This document shows, piece after piece, positions 49,062 through 57,335 of a DNA stretch of 64,000 bases. The stretch lies in contig JAHHIE010000002.1 of the NCBI GenBank assembly GCA_019358945.1, forward strand, positions 1-64,000, written 5' to 3'. A program made the translations under genes and the position numbers. This stretch comes from Stenomitos rutilans HA7619-LM2. GTDB lineage: Bacteria > Cyanobacteriota > Cyanobacteriia > Leptolyngbyales > Leptolyngbyaceae. Below the pieces are notes generated by a model that worked only from the letters and a program-made list of their open reading frames with translations, did not search any database and was not told the DNA's origin. How positions within the stretch are numbered: the first letter of the stretch is position 1; the number at the start of each line of letters is the position of its first letter.

Positions 49062-50045
49062 ATGGGAGCTACTACGGCAAGCAAGCCGAGAACTGAAAAT
49101 TTGACACGAGAAACCGTTGTCTTTGACGGCGGTAATCGCACGATTCAGTGGATTGATGCTCTGGGGATGGTGCATACTATCCCTTCGTTTATCAAGTTCA
49201 TCGACCCAACTTGGCAAGAAATCGAGCCATCGCTGAATAGCGTGGTGATTGAGCACGAAGGGCAAACTTTTGTGCTGGGGCAAGCTGCTAAAGAAGAGAA
49301 CGGTAAGCCCATTTTTGAGGCGGGCAAGATCAGTCTTGCCCCGAAGCTTGTACTGGCAGCCTTAGAGCCAAATCGAGGCGAGACTGCTGTCCGCATCGAG
49401 CGGTTATTGTTGGCGCTGCCCAGTTCTCGTGTCGCTGAAGATTTAGAGATCTTGAAGTCGATCGAAGGGACGCATGAGTTTAGCCGCAACGGACAGTCTA
49501 TTGTCGCGACGGTGGTTCAGGTCGTGCCAGTTGATGAGACAAAAGCTGCTTATGCGGCGGCAGCGAGAGACCGCTTGTTTCGGTCAGAGAGCAAGTTGAA
49601 CGGTGTCTTAGATCTGGGTGGTGGAACCGCGATCGCCCGTCTCTACAAGACCGATGGCTCAATCAAGCGCGATATGGATGTCATCCTGCAAGGCACTGAT
49701 GCCTTGGCTGAGGCGATTTCGGCACGCATCACTCACATGCTGGGGCACACAGTGCCAGCGTGGGCAATCATGGATGGCATTGAGCGCGGCGATTACGCGA
49801 TCGGGGAAGGTGGGCAGAGCTTTAAGCCTGCTTTTGATTTTGCCCACGCAGAATGGTTGACCAACATCCGGCAAAAGATCGGTAGCAAATGGAAAGCGCT
49901 TAATCAGTCTGGTCAGATTGGAGAAGTCATGATCATTGGTGGCTCGGCACCTTTGGCAAAACCGTTGGAAGAGCTTACCAAGGGTCGGTTTTTTGTGTCT
50001 GATATGCCTCAAGTGATTTCTATTCGTTCGATGCCTCTGTTATGA
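49062..50045 (+). CDS. parM: ParM-like actin-family partition ATPase
   Basis: 327 residues from ATG 49062 (GGAGG just upstream); ATG 49047 is possible. Actin-fold signatures: phosphate-1 VVFDGGNRTIQW (~residue 15), phosphate-2 GVLDLGGGTAIARL (~185), adenosine motif MIIGGSAPLAKPL (~300). This is the StbA/ParM/Alp group, which polymerises to push plasmid copies apart. Followed with ATGA overlap by a small ParR-like gene and framed by identical iteron arrays, so the locus looks complete. Confidence 0.8.
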   Translation: MGATTASKPRTENLTRETVVFDGGNRTIQWIDALGMVHTIPSFIKFIDPTWQEIEPSLNSVVIEHEGQTFVLGQAAKEENGKPIFEAGKISLAPKLVLAALEPNRGETAVRIERLLLALPSSRVAEDLEILKSIEGTHEFSRNGQSIVATVVQVVPVDETKAAYAAAARDRLFRSESKLNGVLDLGGGTAIARLYKTDGSIKRDMDVILQGTDALAEAISARITHMLGHTVPAWAIMDGIERGDYAIGEGGQSFKPAFDFAHAEWLTNIRQKIGSKWKALNQSGQIGEVMIIGGSAPLAKPLEELTKGRFFVSDMPQVISIRSMPLL

Positions 50046-50293
50046 CTTTGCCGTTGCGTGTTCAGTTCTCAGGGGATAAAGCTGAGTACGCTCGGCACCT
50101 AGCCAAGGTTGCGGGGTTAGACGATGACGTACACCGCTTGTTTTGCCAAATGATGCATCTCTACGGCGCGGATTGGGAAAGCCGTTGGGCAGCAGACAGC
50201 AATCAGTTTCAACCGCGATCGCCCAAGCTTCTGCCTCCAGAGTTTGAGTCTGTCTCACATGAGTCGTCGATTGATTCTATTCCAGGGTTGTAA
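50042..50293 (+). CDS. Putative ParR centromere-binding adaptor
   Basis: 83 residues, start overlapping the parM stop (ATGA). N-terminal LPLRVQFSGDKAEYARHLAK then DDDVHRLFCQMMHLYGADW reads like a strand-helix-helix (ribbon-helix-helix) dimer; the C-terminal tail is unstructured, as in ParR proteins that grip ParM with their tail. The role is inferred mainly from position between parM and an iteron array. Confidence 0.55.
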   Translation: MTLPLRVQFSGDKAEYARHLAKVAGLDDDVHRLFCQMMHLYGADWESRWAADSNQFQPRSPKLLPPEFESVSHESSIDSIPGL

Positions 50294-50300
50294 CTGATGG

Positions 50301-50585
50301 TTGTTTGTATCCACAGGTAGCCACGAGTCACCACCTGTCACCACTTGTTGTTTTGAAGCTATTCCTCTTATTTTGCTTCCGCTTAGCCTACGCATCTACC
50401 TGCACACCCATGCAGATCAACTAGACGTCTATTACGTTGCCTGGAGTCCAGCGTTAAATCTAAGAGTTTATTTACCCATCTGCAACCCGCTTGGAGACGG
50501 CGATGCAGACGATAGCAAGGTTGAATCTACAAGAATCGACCAGTTGGCCTACCCGTCTGCCTACCCGCCTGCACAGCTTCCCTAG
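50301..50585 (+). CDS. Doubtful 94-residue frame after the partition locus
   Basis: An open frame beginning in the iterons. LILLPLSLRIYLHTHADQLD and VYYVAWSPALNLRVYLP look protein-like, the start does not. No other gene fills 50345-50650, so it may be a real gene with a later start or a remnant. Confidence 0.25.
   Translation: MFVSTGSHESPPVTTCCFEAIPLILLPLSLRIYLHTHADQLDVYYVAWSPALNLRVYLPICNPLGDGDADDSKVESTRIDQLAYPSAYPPAQLP
50305..50344. repeat. parC-like iteron array, copy B (downstream of parR)
   Basis: Same 40 bp as copy A with one mismatch (CTGTCA for CTGACA): four CCAC-led 10-bp units. Centromere repeats on both sides of a parMR pair are unusual; most type II systems have one array upstream. 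Confidence 0.7.
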
Positions 50586-50651
50586 CACCGTCGCCAATGC
50601 TTTTCATTTTTGGTAGACCGACAGAAGTTTCACTCACTCTCTCACTCAGCC

Positions 50652-51179
50652 ATGAAAGATTCACTTCCCGCACTTTTAGTTTTTGGCACGATCGTCGCCC
50701 TAGTCATCGTCACTCAGAAAGACAACTTGACCAAACAAGCCAAAGCCTCCAGTCAACTACGACAGCAGGGTCAGCAAGCAGAAATTGCTGCTGCTGCTGC
50801 TGACCTCCGACGCATGAGCTTGGAGCAGGCGCTGACGGACAAGCAAACGGCTCAGCCGTTGGAGGCAGCAAACGCACAGGAGGGCAACAAGATTGCGACT
50901 GGGCGTTATCTGTCCAACTGCCGATCGCCGCGTGCTGCTGATGGTCAGGGTATTGCGATCGCGCCTGGGATGTCCCTTAACGATCCATTGACCGGGTTCT
51001 TCATCCCAGACAATACGCCCGTTTGCGATTCGTCAGGCAACACGGGCATCATGCTCAACGGTGTGGTGATTCAGTTTGCCCGTTTGACCGATTCACCCAA
51101 GCGCGTCTTGCCCAAGGAAACGTTTGAGACCTATTTCAAAGCTGTCCCGGCTGCCAAAATTTCACGAGGTTCGCTATGA
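50652..51179 (+). CDS. Membrane-anchored protein, unknown
   Basis: 175 residues from ATG 50652 (MKDSLPALLVFGTIVALVIV): one N-terminal transmembrane helix, then a coiled coil rich in Ala and Gln, then a globular part with two cysteines (SNCRSPRAADGQGIAI, DNTPVCDSSGNTGIML). Stop overlaps the next start. First gene of a rightward membrane operon. Confidence 0.55.
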   Translation: MKDSLPALLVFGTIVALVIVTQKDNLTKQAKASSQLRQQGQQAEIAAAAADLRRMSLEQALTDKQTAQPLEAANAQEGNKIATGRYLSNCRSPRAADGQGIAIAPGMSLNDPLTGFFIPDNTPVCDSSGNTGIMLNGVVIQFARLTDSPKRVLPKETFETYFKAVPAAKISRGSL

Positions 51180-51928
51180 GAATACTGGATGGTTGTTTGA
51201 AAGGGTTGCAGTGGGCGATCGTCGCTGCTGCTCTGTTGTTGATCTGGTTTATCGCCTATTTCAATGTGGTGGAGTACCAGCGCGTCTTTCTGGGTCTGGG
51301 CTTAGGCGGGTTTGCGGTATGGGTTGGTATGGCTGTTTTTTGCTTGGTGCAAGCAATGGAGATCCGACCCATCCTGCTGAAGCACAAACACAATCGTTGT
51401 AGTGAGATGATTGCGTTTGCTGAGAAGCAGGGCTGTGATGCCAAGCCGTTAATCGTGCAACTGAAAGAGGAAGCAGCGATACGTACCAAGCGCATTCGGC
51501 GCGCCGTGTGGATGGCCTACTTGTTTACGTTTATTGATCTAGCTTTGTGCGTCTTTCTTCTGTTTACGCCCATCATCAAGCCTGGTGTCAGTCTGATGAC
51601 AGTGCTACTCACAATGAACATGAGCCTCATTGTGTGGCCGAATGTGTTCAAGACCTTGGGTACGGTTTGGCTACTGCCAGCGCTTACCAAGATGTTGATC
51701 AGTGAGTCGAATGAAACGGGGTTGCCTAATCTATCCGGGGCTTTTGCCGCACTCAAAGCCAAGATGAAGCCAGTGCAGGGCGAAAAGAGAGAAGCGCAAT
51801 TGCAAGCGAGAACTGTGCGGCGGCAAGCACCACAGTCTCAACCTGGGTTCGTGGTAGTGCCCTACGCCCAACCACAAGCGCCTAAAGCTGAATCAAATGG
51901 CAAACATCCTGAACCCGTAAACAATTGA
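51176..51928 (+). CDS. Multi-pass membrane protein, unknown
   Basis: 250 residues, about four transmembrane helices (AIVAAALLLIWFIAYFNVV, GLGGFAVWVGMAVFCLV, AYLFTFIDLALCVFLLF and one more) with a basic cytoplasmic loop and a Pro/Gln-rich tail. Lies between the anchored protein and the ATPase, consistent with one membrane complex. Confidence 0.55.
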   Translation: MRILDGCLKGLQWAIVAAALLLIWFIAYFNVVEYQRVFLGLGLGGFAVWVGMAVFCLVQAMEIRPILLKHKHNRCSEMIAFAEKQGCDAKPLIVQLKEEAAIRTKRIRRAVWMAYLFTFIDLALCVFLLFTPIIKPGVSLMTVLLTMNMSLIVWPNVFKTLGTVWLLPALTKMLISESNETGLPNLSGAFAALKAKMKPVQGEKREAQLQARTVRRQAPQSQPGFVVVPYAQPQAPKAESNGKHPEPVNN

Positions 51929-51936
51929 GGTAGATC

Positions 51937-53346
51937 ATGCAGGAACGACAACCAACCGTAGCCGACTTGTGTGAACGTGCCACTCTCAACCAGGTTGCTG
52001 CTGATTGTATTAACCCCTGGAGCTTTTACGGTCTGACCGCTGGCAGTTTTGGTTTAGCGTTTGTTTCTGGGCTGTGGTGGCTGGCTCCATTAGGTATAGC
52101 TGTAGCTGCTTATGATGCCTGGAACCACACCAAAGCATCGGTACGCAAGGAGCGAGACATCAAGGCAAACCCCGGCGCGTGGATGAAGTATGCCGATGTG
52201 CCGTTGGCAGAATTGAAGCGTAAAGAGCGACTATTGGCGACACCGTTACAAGCTTTGGATGTACAGAATCGTGTTAGATCCTCGCAGGCGATTACTGCAT
52301 TGCCTGCCACTACTTCTAAAGATTCTGAAGCAAAACCACTCAGCCAGTATTTTGAATTGTTTCGTTACCGCCCTCTGTTAATTTGGGGGCCACAAGGTAG
52401 TGGTAAATCAACGATCGCTCGTGCCATTGTGCAGATGAAGCGGGAGCATCACCAAGAGACCCCGATTATTAATCCACATGGTTCACCAGTGGAATGGGGT
52501 GATTCTCAAGTGATTGGACAAGGGCGTAACTATGATCGCATTAACGAATTCCTTGCTCAGTATCTTGGTGATCTTGACAATCGCTATAAAGAATTTGCAG
52601 ATTCAGGTTTAACGGAGCAAAAATTTCTAGAGCATCTGGTGGCAACTAGTCGTGTCATGTCTCCCGTCTGCGAAGAGATGTCAGGGTGGGCACACAATCT
52701 TGATAAGGATTTGCTCGGCTCGTTTTCTTTAGCCTGTCTTTCAGAATCTCGCAAAGTGGCAATGTGCCCTGTTTTTATTTCACACGATCGCGCCCTTGAT
52801 TTTCTAGGGTTGAAACGTGGTGCCAACTTACGAGATTCTGGGCTGATTGAATTAGAGCTAATGCCACCCAATCACCATCCTGATACAGGGTTGCTCTGTT
52901 CGTCTGGTTTGGGTGTGCTACGCATTCCGGGCGGTACTTCGTTCAGAGTGCATTTCGACGATTTCCAACAACCAGAACTGAGCTGTGTTGCCTATCCACA
53001 GGGAGAACTGCAAGCGTCGATCGGCTCTAGATTTGTTGCTGCTGCTCAATCGGTGCGAACAAAAATCCAAGATGCGGTCGGTGCGCGTGACGACAATGAA
53101 GTGATGGTGGCTAAATACGCTGAGATTTTGCCTGAATGCGAAACCTATAGCGATGTCCTGGAACGCATCGGCACCCTCTTGCATCGGCGGGGGCTGATTA
53201 ACGAGCGCAAGGTTGGGCACCTGAAAGGCTGGCTGACGCGCAACAACCTGATGCACCCTGGTCAGACGATCGATGTTGAGCCTGAGGCAGAGAACTGCGA
53301 TCCGTTGCCACCACCCAGACCATACAGGAGAAATGGCAATGGCTGA
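51937..53346 (+). CDS. Membrane-linked P-loop ATPase
   Basis: 469 residues. A hydrophobic hairpin near residues 28-58 (FYGLTAGSFGLAFVSGLWWL), then the ATPase: Walker A LLIWGPQGSGKSTIARAI (~residue 148), and a Walker B-like segment VMSPVCEEMSGWA (~245). HerA/FtsK or conjugative coupling-protein ATPases have a similar layout (N-terminal membrane anchor, then motor), but no other conjugation genes are in view. It follows two membrane-protein genes and may power DNA or protein movement. Confidence 0.6.
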   Translation: MQERQPTVADLCERATLNQVAADCINPWSFYGLTAGSFGLAFVSGLWWLAPLGIAVAAYDAWNHTKASVRKERDIKANPGAWMKYADVPLAELKRKERLLATPLQALDVQNRVRSSQAITALPATTSKDSEAKPLSQYFELFRYRPLLIWGPQGSGKSTIARAIVQMKREHHQETPIINPHGSPVEWGDSQVIGQGRNYDRINEFLAQYLGDLDNRYKEFADSGLTEQKFLEHLVATSRVMSPVCEEMSGWAHNLDKDLLGSFSLACLSESRKVAMCPVFISHDRALDFLGLKRGANLRDSGLIELELMPPNHHPDTGLLCSSGLGVLRIPGGTSFRVHFDDFQQPELSCVAYPQGELQASIGSRFVAAAQSVRTKIQDAVGARDDNEVMVAKYAEILPECETYSDVLERIGTLLHRRGLINERKVGHLKGWLTRNNLMHPGQTIDVEPEAENCDPLPPPRPYRRNGNG

Positions 53347-53539
53347 CCCTAGAGACAATGGCAGCATTGTGACAGGTTTTTGGATGGCAATTTTTCTAGT
53401 GATCTGGTCGATCGTTGTCTTTTGGCTAGGCTACAAGGTGAGAGATGACGGTAATATCTGGCGCTTCCCTTTTACACATCAACCTACCCGCCAAGAAATG
53501 CGCGATCAGCTTTACCCTTCACCTGGAATCCAGCCATGA
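53333..53539 (+). CDS. Small single-pass membrane protein
   Basis: 68 residues from ATG 53333, overlapping the ATPase end. One helix (GFWMAIFLVIWSIVVFWLGY) and a basic tail. Stop overlaps the next start. Part of the same operon. Confidence 0.55.
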   Translation: MAMADPRDNGSIVTGFWMAIFLVIWSIVVFWLGYKVRDDGNIWRFPFTHQPTRQEMRDQLYPSPGIQP

Positions 53540-53970
53540 CCGACTACCGCAGTTACATCACCTCTGACGAATGGCGTGAAAGACATCCAGACTGGCTTAA
53601 GGAAGCTGGTTATAGATGTTCGCTTTTCCCTTGGGTTAAAGTAGGGCGCAAGCATCATTACGCCATGCACCATCTCGATTACCGCAACTTGGGACACGAG
53701 ACCTATTGGTGGGATGTTCTGGTTCTATCGCCTGCCGCGCACGACTGGCTGATTCATGGGTTGCTTTCAGGCTGGAAGCGTCCTCACCAGCAGAAGCACT
53801 ATCCCAACCTGCCCCAGCGTCTTGCCCACAATTGGGGGCGTTTGCCCTACTTCCTGAAGATGTTGCTTGTCGCTGCTATCTTTGTGGCGTTGGGCGCAGC
53901 CCTGTCCAGCAACCACATTTTCGGTGGGGGACTTGGTGTCTTGATTTTTATCCTTGTCTTGTGGGTCTAA
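53536..53970 (+). CDS. HNH-like domain fused to membrane helices
   Basis: 144 residues. YITSDEWRERHPDWLKEAGY, CSLF, HHYAMHHLDYRNLG and VLVLSPAAHDWLIHG follow the order of an HNH-type nuclease, with one Cys pair absent. The last ~40 residues are one or two transmembrane helices (FLKMLLVAAIFVALGAAL, LGVLIFILVLWV). A membrane-held nuclease at the end of a membrane-ATPase operon is unusual. Confidence 0.5.
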   Translation: MTDYRSYITSDEWRERHPDWLKEAGYRCSLFPWVKVGRKHHYAMHHLDYRNLGHETYWWDVLVLSPAAHDWLIHGLLSGWKRPHQQKHYPNLPQRLAHNWGRLPYFLKMLLVAAIFVALGAALSSNHIFGGGLGVLIFILVLWV

Positions 53971-54094
53971 AAGAACAGGTTTACACTCTCGGATGCAACG
54001 TCTCCTCGATCGCAGCCCTGATCCTGGTCAGCAGCGCGATCGCTCCTTCCAATTGCCGCTTAGCTTTGCCTGTCTCGCCTTGCAACTCGCGTGA

Positions 54095-55340
54095 CGTACT
54101 CCCATCGCCGCTCTACGAGACGGCGTGGGCTTCTCTGTGACTCCCAGCTATTGCCAGGACATTTCCAGAGCGATTAAGAACGGGATGACCCACCGCCCTT
54201 ATCTTCATATTCCTGGCTGCATTGTGGTCACGGTCATAGACTGCCCCACATGAGCAGCTATGCACCCTATCAGCCAGTGTCTTAGGCACTGCTGCACCGC
54301 AGTCTGAACAGTCAATCGTTGACCTGGCTGGATTCTTTGGTAATGTCCCGCCCCCGGCTCTTTCAGCCTTGTAAGCGGCAATCTTCAAGAATTGACTCCA
54401 GCCAGCATCATTGATCGATTTGGCAAATCTTGTCCTTGCCAGTCCTTTGATATTTAAGTCTTCATGGGCAATGTATTGGTATTGCAAGAGAAGCTTGTTA
54501 ACCGTCTTGTGGTGAAAATCTCTGCGCTGATTAGCCACTTTCAAATGAGCTTTGGCAACTCGTTTTACTGCTTTTCTGCGGCGATTTGAGCCTTTCTTTT
54601 TCCTGGACAGTTGACGCTGTAACCGCTTCAGTCGCTTCTCTGCTTTGCGGTAATGTTGGGGGATGCCTACTGGTTCCCCGTCACTCGTGACCAGAAAAGA
54701 CTTCAACCCCATATCAATCCCAACGGTATTCTCCCAATTGGGCGCATCGGCAGTCAGTTCTGGCACTGATAAATCTTCAAGGCTGAGGCTCACATACCAA
54801 CCATCGGCTTTATGGGTAATCGTAGCAGTCTTAAGCTTGAACCCATCGGGTAGGGGACGATGCAGAATCAGCTTGACCTTACCGATTTTAGGCAGAGTGA
54901 TGAATTTGCCATCAACGCAGTCTTGCTTGATCTGAGGAAAGGTGAAGCTGCGATATCTGCCTTTACCCTTAAAGCGTGGCTTGCCTGAGCGTTTCCCACT
55001 GCTATTGCCCTTCAACCACCGCTCAAAGGTCTTCTTGACCCGCTCGACGCAGTTCTGTAGCACTTGTGAATGGATGTCTGCATAGTCGGGGAACAAAGCT
55101 TTACTGTTCACCAGGTCGCGCTTCTGAGAGTAGAAATCGGGTTGATCTTTGAGTTCTGGCAGATGACAGACTTCAATCGAGCAACGGTCAATGTCACAGC
55201 GGTTTTGCTCCCACCAATTGAAACGCTCTGCCAAGCGATAGTTGTATTGCCGTCGCAGCAGTTCCAGCCAGTTGTCAATCGTGGCTTGCTGTTGAGCGGT
55301 TAGGCGTAAGCGGTATTGGTAAGCGATTCTCATGCGGCTG
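54095..55340 (-). mobile_element. Solo tnpB element D
   Basis: tnpB without tnpA. The right end is the hairpin CCCATCGCCG/CGGCGTGGG (54101-54129) followed on the minus strand by GAGTACGTCAC. The left flank at 55348 is a gene remnant. A solo copy of the same right end lies at 37411. Confidence 0.7.
54113..55333 (-). CDS. tnpB: TnpB, RNA-guided RuvC nuclease
   Basis: 406 residues. RuvC-I Asp in GIDMGLKSFL, RuvC-II Glu in AHEDLNIKGL, zinc finger CSDC ... CSC, RuvC-III Asp in VYDRDHNAARNM. All catalytic residues are kept. Close relative of the tnpB at 33813 (shared LRRQYNYRLAERF-type start and HKADGWYVSLSLED). The stop lies in the right-end hairpin, so the mRNA 3' end would form the guide scaffold. 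Confidence 0.92.
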   Translation of the reverse strand: MRIAYQYRLRLTAQQQATIDNWLELLRRQYNYRLAERFNWWEQNRCDIDRCSIEVCHLPELKDQPDFYSQKRDLVNSKALFPDYADIHSQVLQNCVERVKKTFERWLKGNSSGKRSGKPRFKGKGRYRSFTFPQIKQDCVDGKFITLPKIGKVKLILHRPLPDGFKLKTATITHKADGWYVSLSLEDLSVPELTADAPNWENTVGIDMGLKSFLVTSDGEPVGIPQHYRKAEKRLKRLQRQLSRKKKGSNRRRKAVKRVAKAHLKVANQRRDFHHKTVNKLLLQYQYIAHEDLNIKGLARTRFAKSINDAGWSQFLKIAAYKAERAGGGTLPKNPARSTIDCSDCGAAVPKTLADRVHSCSCGAVYDRDHNAARNMKIRAVGHPVLNRSGNVLAIAGSHREAHAVS

Positions 55341-55347
55341 GTTCAGA

Positions 55348-55449
55348 GGTGTGCTTGAGTTGTTTGCGCGTGATTACGAACCATTGATTGCGGATACGCT
55401 TAGAGGTGCTGTGGGAGGGGAGATTAAAATCCTTTATCGACTTGATTAG
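55348..55449 (+). pseudogene. C-terminal remnant of an unidentified gene
   Basis: An open frame of 33 residues (GVLELFARDYEPLIADTLRG...) ends at 55449 and reads like a genuine protein C-terminus. It begins at the tnpB element's left edge. The main body of the gene is not found on the other side at 53970-54095. Confidence 0.35.
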
Positions 55450-55466
55450 AACACTATTACGCTTCT

Positions 55467-56213
55467 TCAATTTGATGCTGGGATATCACGAAAATGAATC
55501 GTAAAGCTTCCTTGGTCTTGCAAACTAGCCGCGACCTCAACCAAATCAAGATGATTTATTTGAGTTGGCACATCCTCAAAAGTAATGAGTGCAGTTAAGC
55601 CAATACCTCGAGCAAGTTTTTGGCATACATAAGCCTTGTTTTTTTTGTTGCCAAAAGTAACACTTTTGGCAACATACTGCTTTCCTTGGTTAGTTATTGC
55701 ACTGCTATTAGTATATTTACCGTAGATACAGAGATCCCTATTTTGTGTTTGGTCAGTTACCAGGAATTCGCACTTCAAAGCTTCATTGTCACTCCTACAT
55801 TCTTGCAGGTGAAAAAGGACATCCTCATTTGACTGAGTAACTAATGGAGAATTAGTAGGAGGTGGGTTAAGTCTAGGTGATATAGAAGGGGAGATTGTAG
55901 GACTAGAAGAAGGATTTGGTGTTGAAGTAGACGAAGAAGGTGAGACTACTGCATTGGGAGGCAAGGATGAAGACGACTGAGGTAGTTGAGTAACTGGTAT
56001 TCCACTTGGACTTCGAGTAGGAGTAGAATTGAGCACTAAACCAAGAATTAGAAGTATTAGTCCAAGTGGAATAGTTAATCGCTTTTGATTTGGTTGTACT
56101 TCAATCACTCCTCCAAGCTTACTTACAAAGCTTAAAATGAGAAAGAACAAACCTGCTAAAACAAGCAAGGTAGGAATTGGCGTATCTTTAAGTGCATTAA
56201 TGATATCTTTCAT
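55467..56213 (-). CDS. Membrane protein with Ser/Pro linker and exposed domain
   Basis: 248 residues from ATG 56213. Two transmembrane helices (TPIPTLLVLAGLFFLILSFV and LTIPLGLILLILGLVL), a ~55-residue Ser/Pro/Thr linker, then a ~110-residue beta-rich domain with three cysteines. Lower GC content than its neighbours suggests separate acquisition. Function unknown. Confidence 0.55.
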   Translation of the reverse strand: MKDIINALKDTPIPTLLVLAGLFFLILSFVSKLGGVIEVQPNQKRLTIPLGLILLILGLVLNSTPTRSPSGIPVTQLPQSSSSLPPNAVVSPSSSTSTPNPSSSPTISPSISPRLNPPPTNSPLVTQSNEDVLFHLQECRSDNEALKCEFLVTDQTQNRDLCIYGKYTNSSAITNQGKQYVAKSVTFGNKKNKAYVCQKLARGIGLTALITFEDVPTQINHLDLVEVAASLQDQGSFTIHFRDIPASN

Positions 56214-56246
56214 TAGATTCTTTTGTCGCGTCTTGTTTAACACAGC

Positions 56247-56393
56247 TCATCTTACTGACCATCGTCTTGCCGTCGTGACATACTCCCAGCCGCTATCAGT
56301 CAAGTGAAAAAGGGCAACAATAGGAGCCGCAAGCGTCACAGCATACTCAAAATTCAACACGGTCAGTTTTTCGCACTCAAAACTCTGAATCAT
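56247..56393 (-). CDS. 48-residue protein
   Basis: AGGGAAGG lies 7 bp before ATG 56393. MIQSFECEKLTVLNFEYAVT... then VALFHLTDSGWEYVTTAR has coding character. It lies between the antirepressor and the membrane-protein gene on the same strand. Unknown. Confidence 0.5.
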   Translation of the reverse strand: MIQSFECEKLTVLNFEYAVTLAAPIVALFHLTDSGWEYVTTARRWSVR

Positions 56394-56417
56394 GACTACC
56401 TTCCCTAGCAAACACCT

Positions 56418-57335
56418 TCATCCACAATCGGACTCCTCTAACTGACCAGGCGCAGCCCTCCCACTCAGCGCCTTCTGCTGCATCCCCCAGACAAAGAGGT
56501 TTGCTGCTGCGTTGTCCTGCGTCAGGATACGCCGCGCTTCTTCGTATTTGGTTTCTGAGATGACGTAGTGCTGTCGCAAGTAGGCAGCTTCCTCTAAGCC
56601 GTCACCTGTGTCGTAATCAATCCCGATCGCCTTCAACCGCTCTTTAGCCTTGCTCACATCCTTCTTTGAACTGGGGTTTAGTCCGGCATCCTTCAGAAGC
56701 GCTGTCATTGTGCGACCGTTAGCTGACTTACCAACGACTTGATCGGTGCCCTGTTCAATGAAGACAAATTCGGTTTTAGCTGGAGCTAGCTGGATCGGTG
56801 CTTCGCCTCGCGCCTCAGCCATGATGCGCCGACCAGCCTCTTCGCCCATCGTGGCTGTTACGGCAAAGAAGGCGGTTTCACGATCGCGCTTCACCTTTTC
56901 CAGGTCTGCCAGTAACCGCAGGTTCTCGTTTTGCAGCCGTAACCGCTCTAATTCTGCTGCTTGAGCAGGGATGACCACTTCAGCTTCGCGTGTTTTCACT
57001 GCGAAGTAAGACTGTGCAGCAGAGATCTCCGGTTTGCGAGGATCACCATTCATTGCCACCAAGTAGGCACCCAGTCGCGAAATTTTCCAATCTTCCATCG
57101 GTCTACCACCAGAAGGGTTTTTTCCGGTAGCGCGGCTAAAGTGCTCTACGACTAAGTTCCCAGTGTTTTCACAAGCTAGTTTGGCTCGACTGATGACAGG
57201 ACTAAAGTGCTTCCACTCGGAATAGCCAAGCAAAGGCATTAACTCACGCCCTGTCCAGTACTCGTTACCCGCTTCGTCAGTCCGGCAGATTGAGTCAAAG
57301 AGATTAGAAGACGCACGAGAAAGGCTAGTCATCAC
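56418..57335 (-). CDS. DinD/BRO-type antirepressor-like protein
   Basis: 305 residues. EYWTGRELMPLLGYSEWKHF, VISRAKLACENTG, DWKISRLGAYLVAMNGDP and AQSYFAVKTREAE match DinD-like (BRO-N related) proteins induced by DNA damage and phage antirepressors. A coiled coil follows, then an HTH-like C-terminal part (GRTMTALLKDAGLNPSSK). ATGA overlap with the GIY-YIG-XRE gene places it in the repressor operon of module copy 2. Confidence 0.75.
   Translation of the reverse strand: MMTSLSRASSNLFDSICRTDEAGNEYWTGRELMPLLGYSEWKHFSPVISRAKLACENTGNLVVEHFSRATGKNPSGGRPMEDWKISRLGAYLVAMNGDPRKPEISAAQSYFAVKTREAEVVIPAQAAELERLRLQNENLRLLADLEKVKRDRETAFFAVTATMGEEAGRRIMAEARGEAPIQLAPAKTEFVFIEQGTDQVVGKSANGRTMTALLKDAGLNPSSKKDVSKAKERLKAIGIDYDTGDGLEEAAYLRQHYVISETKYEEARRILTQDNAAANLFVWGMQQKALSGRAAPGQLEESDCG

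Noticed and set aside
56270-56290. CATACTCCCA as another IS605-type right-end scar
   Set aside because: The bases code WEYVT in a small gene (56247-56393) with a good ribosome site, and the match outside GGGAGTATGT is poor.
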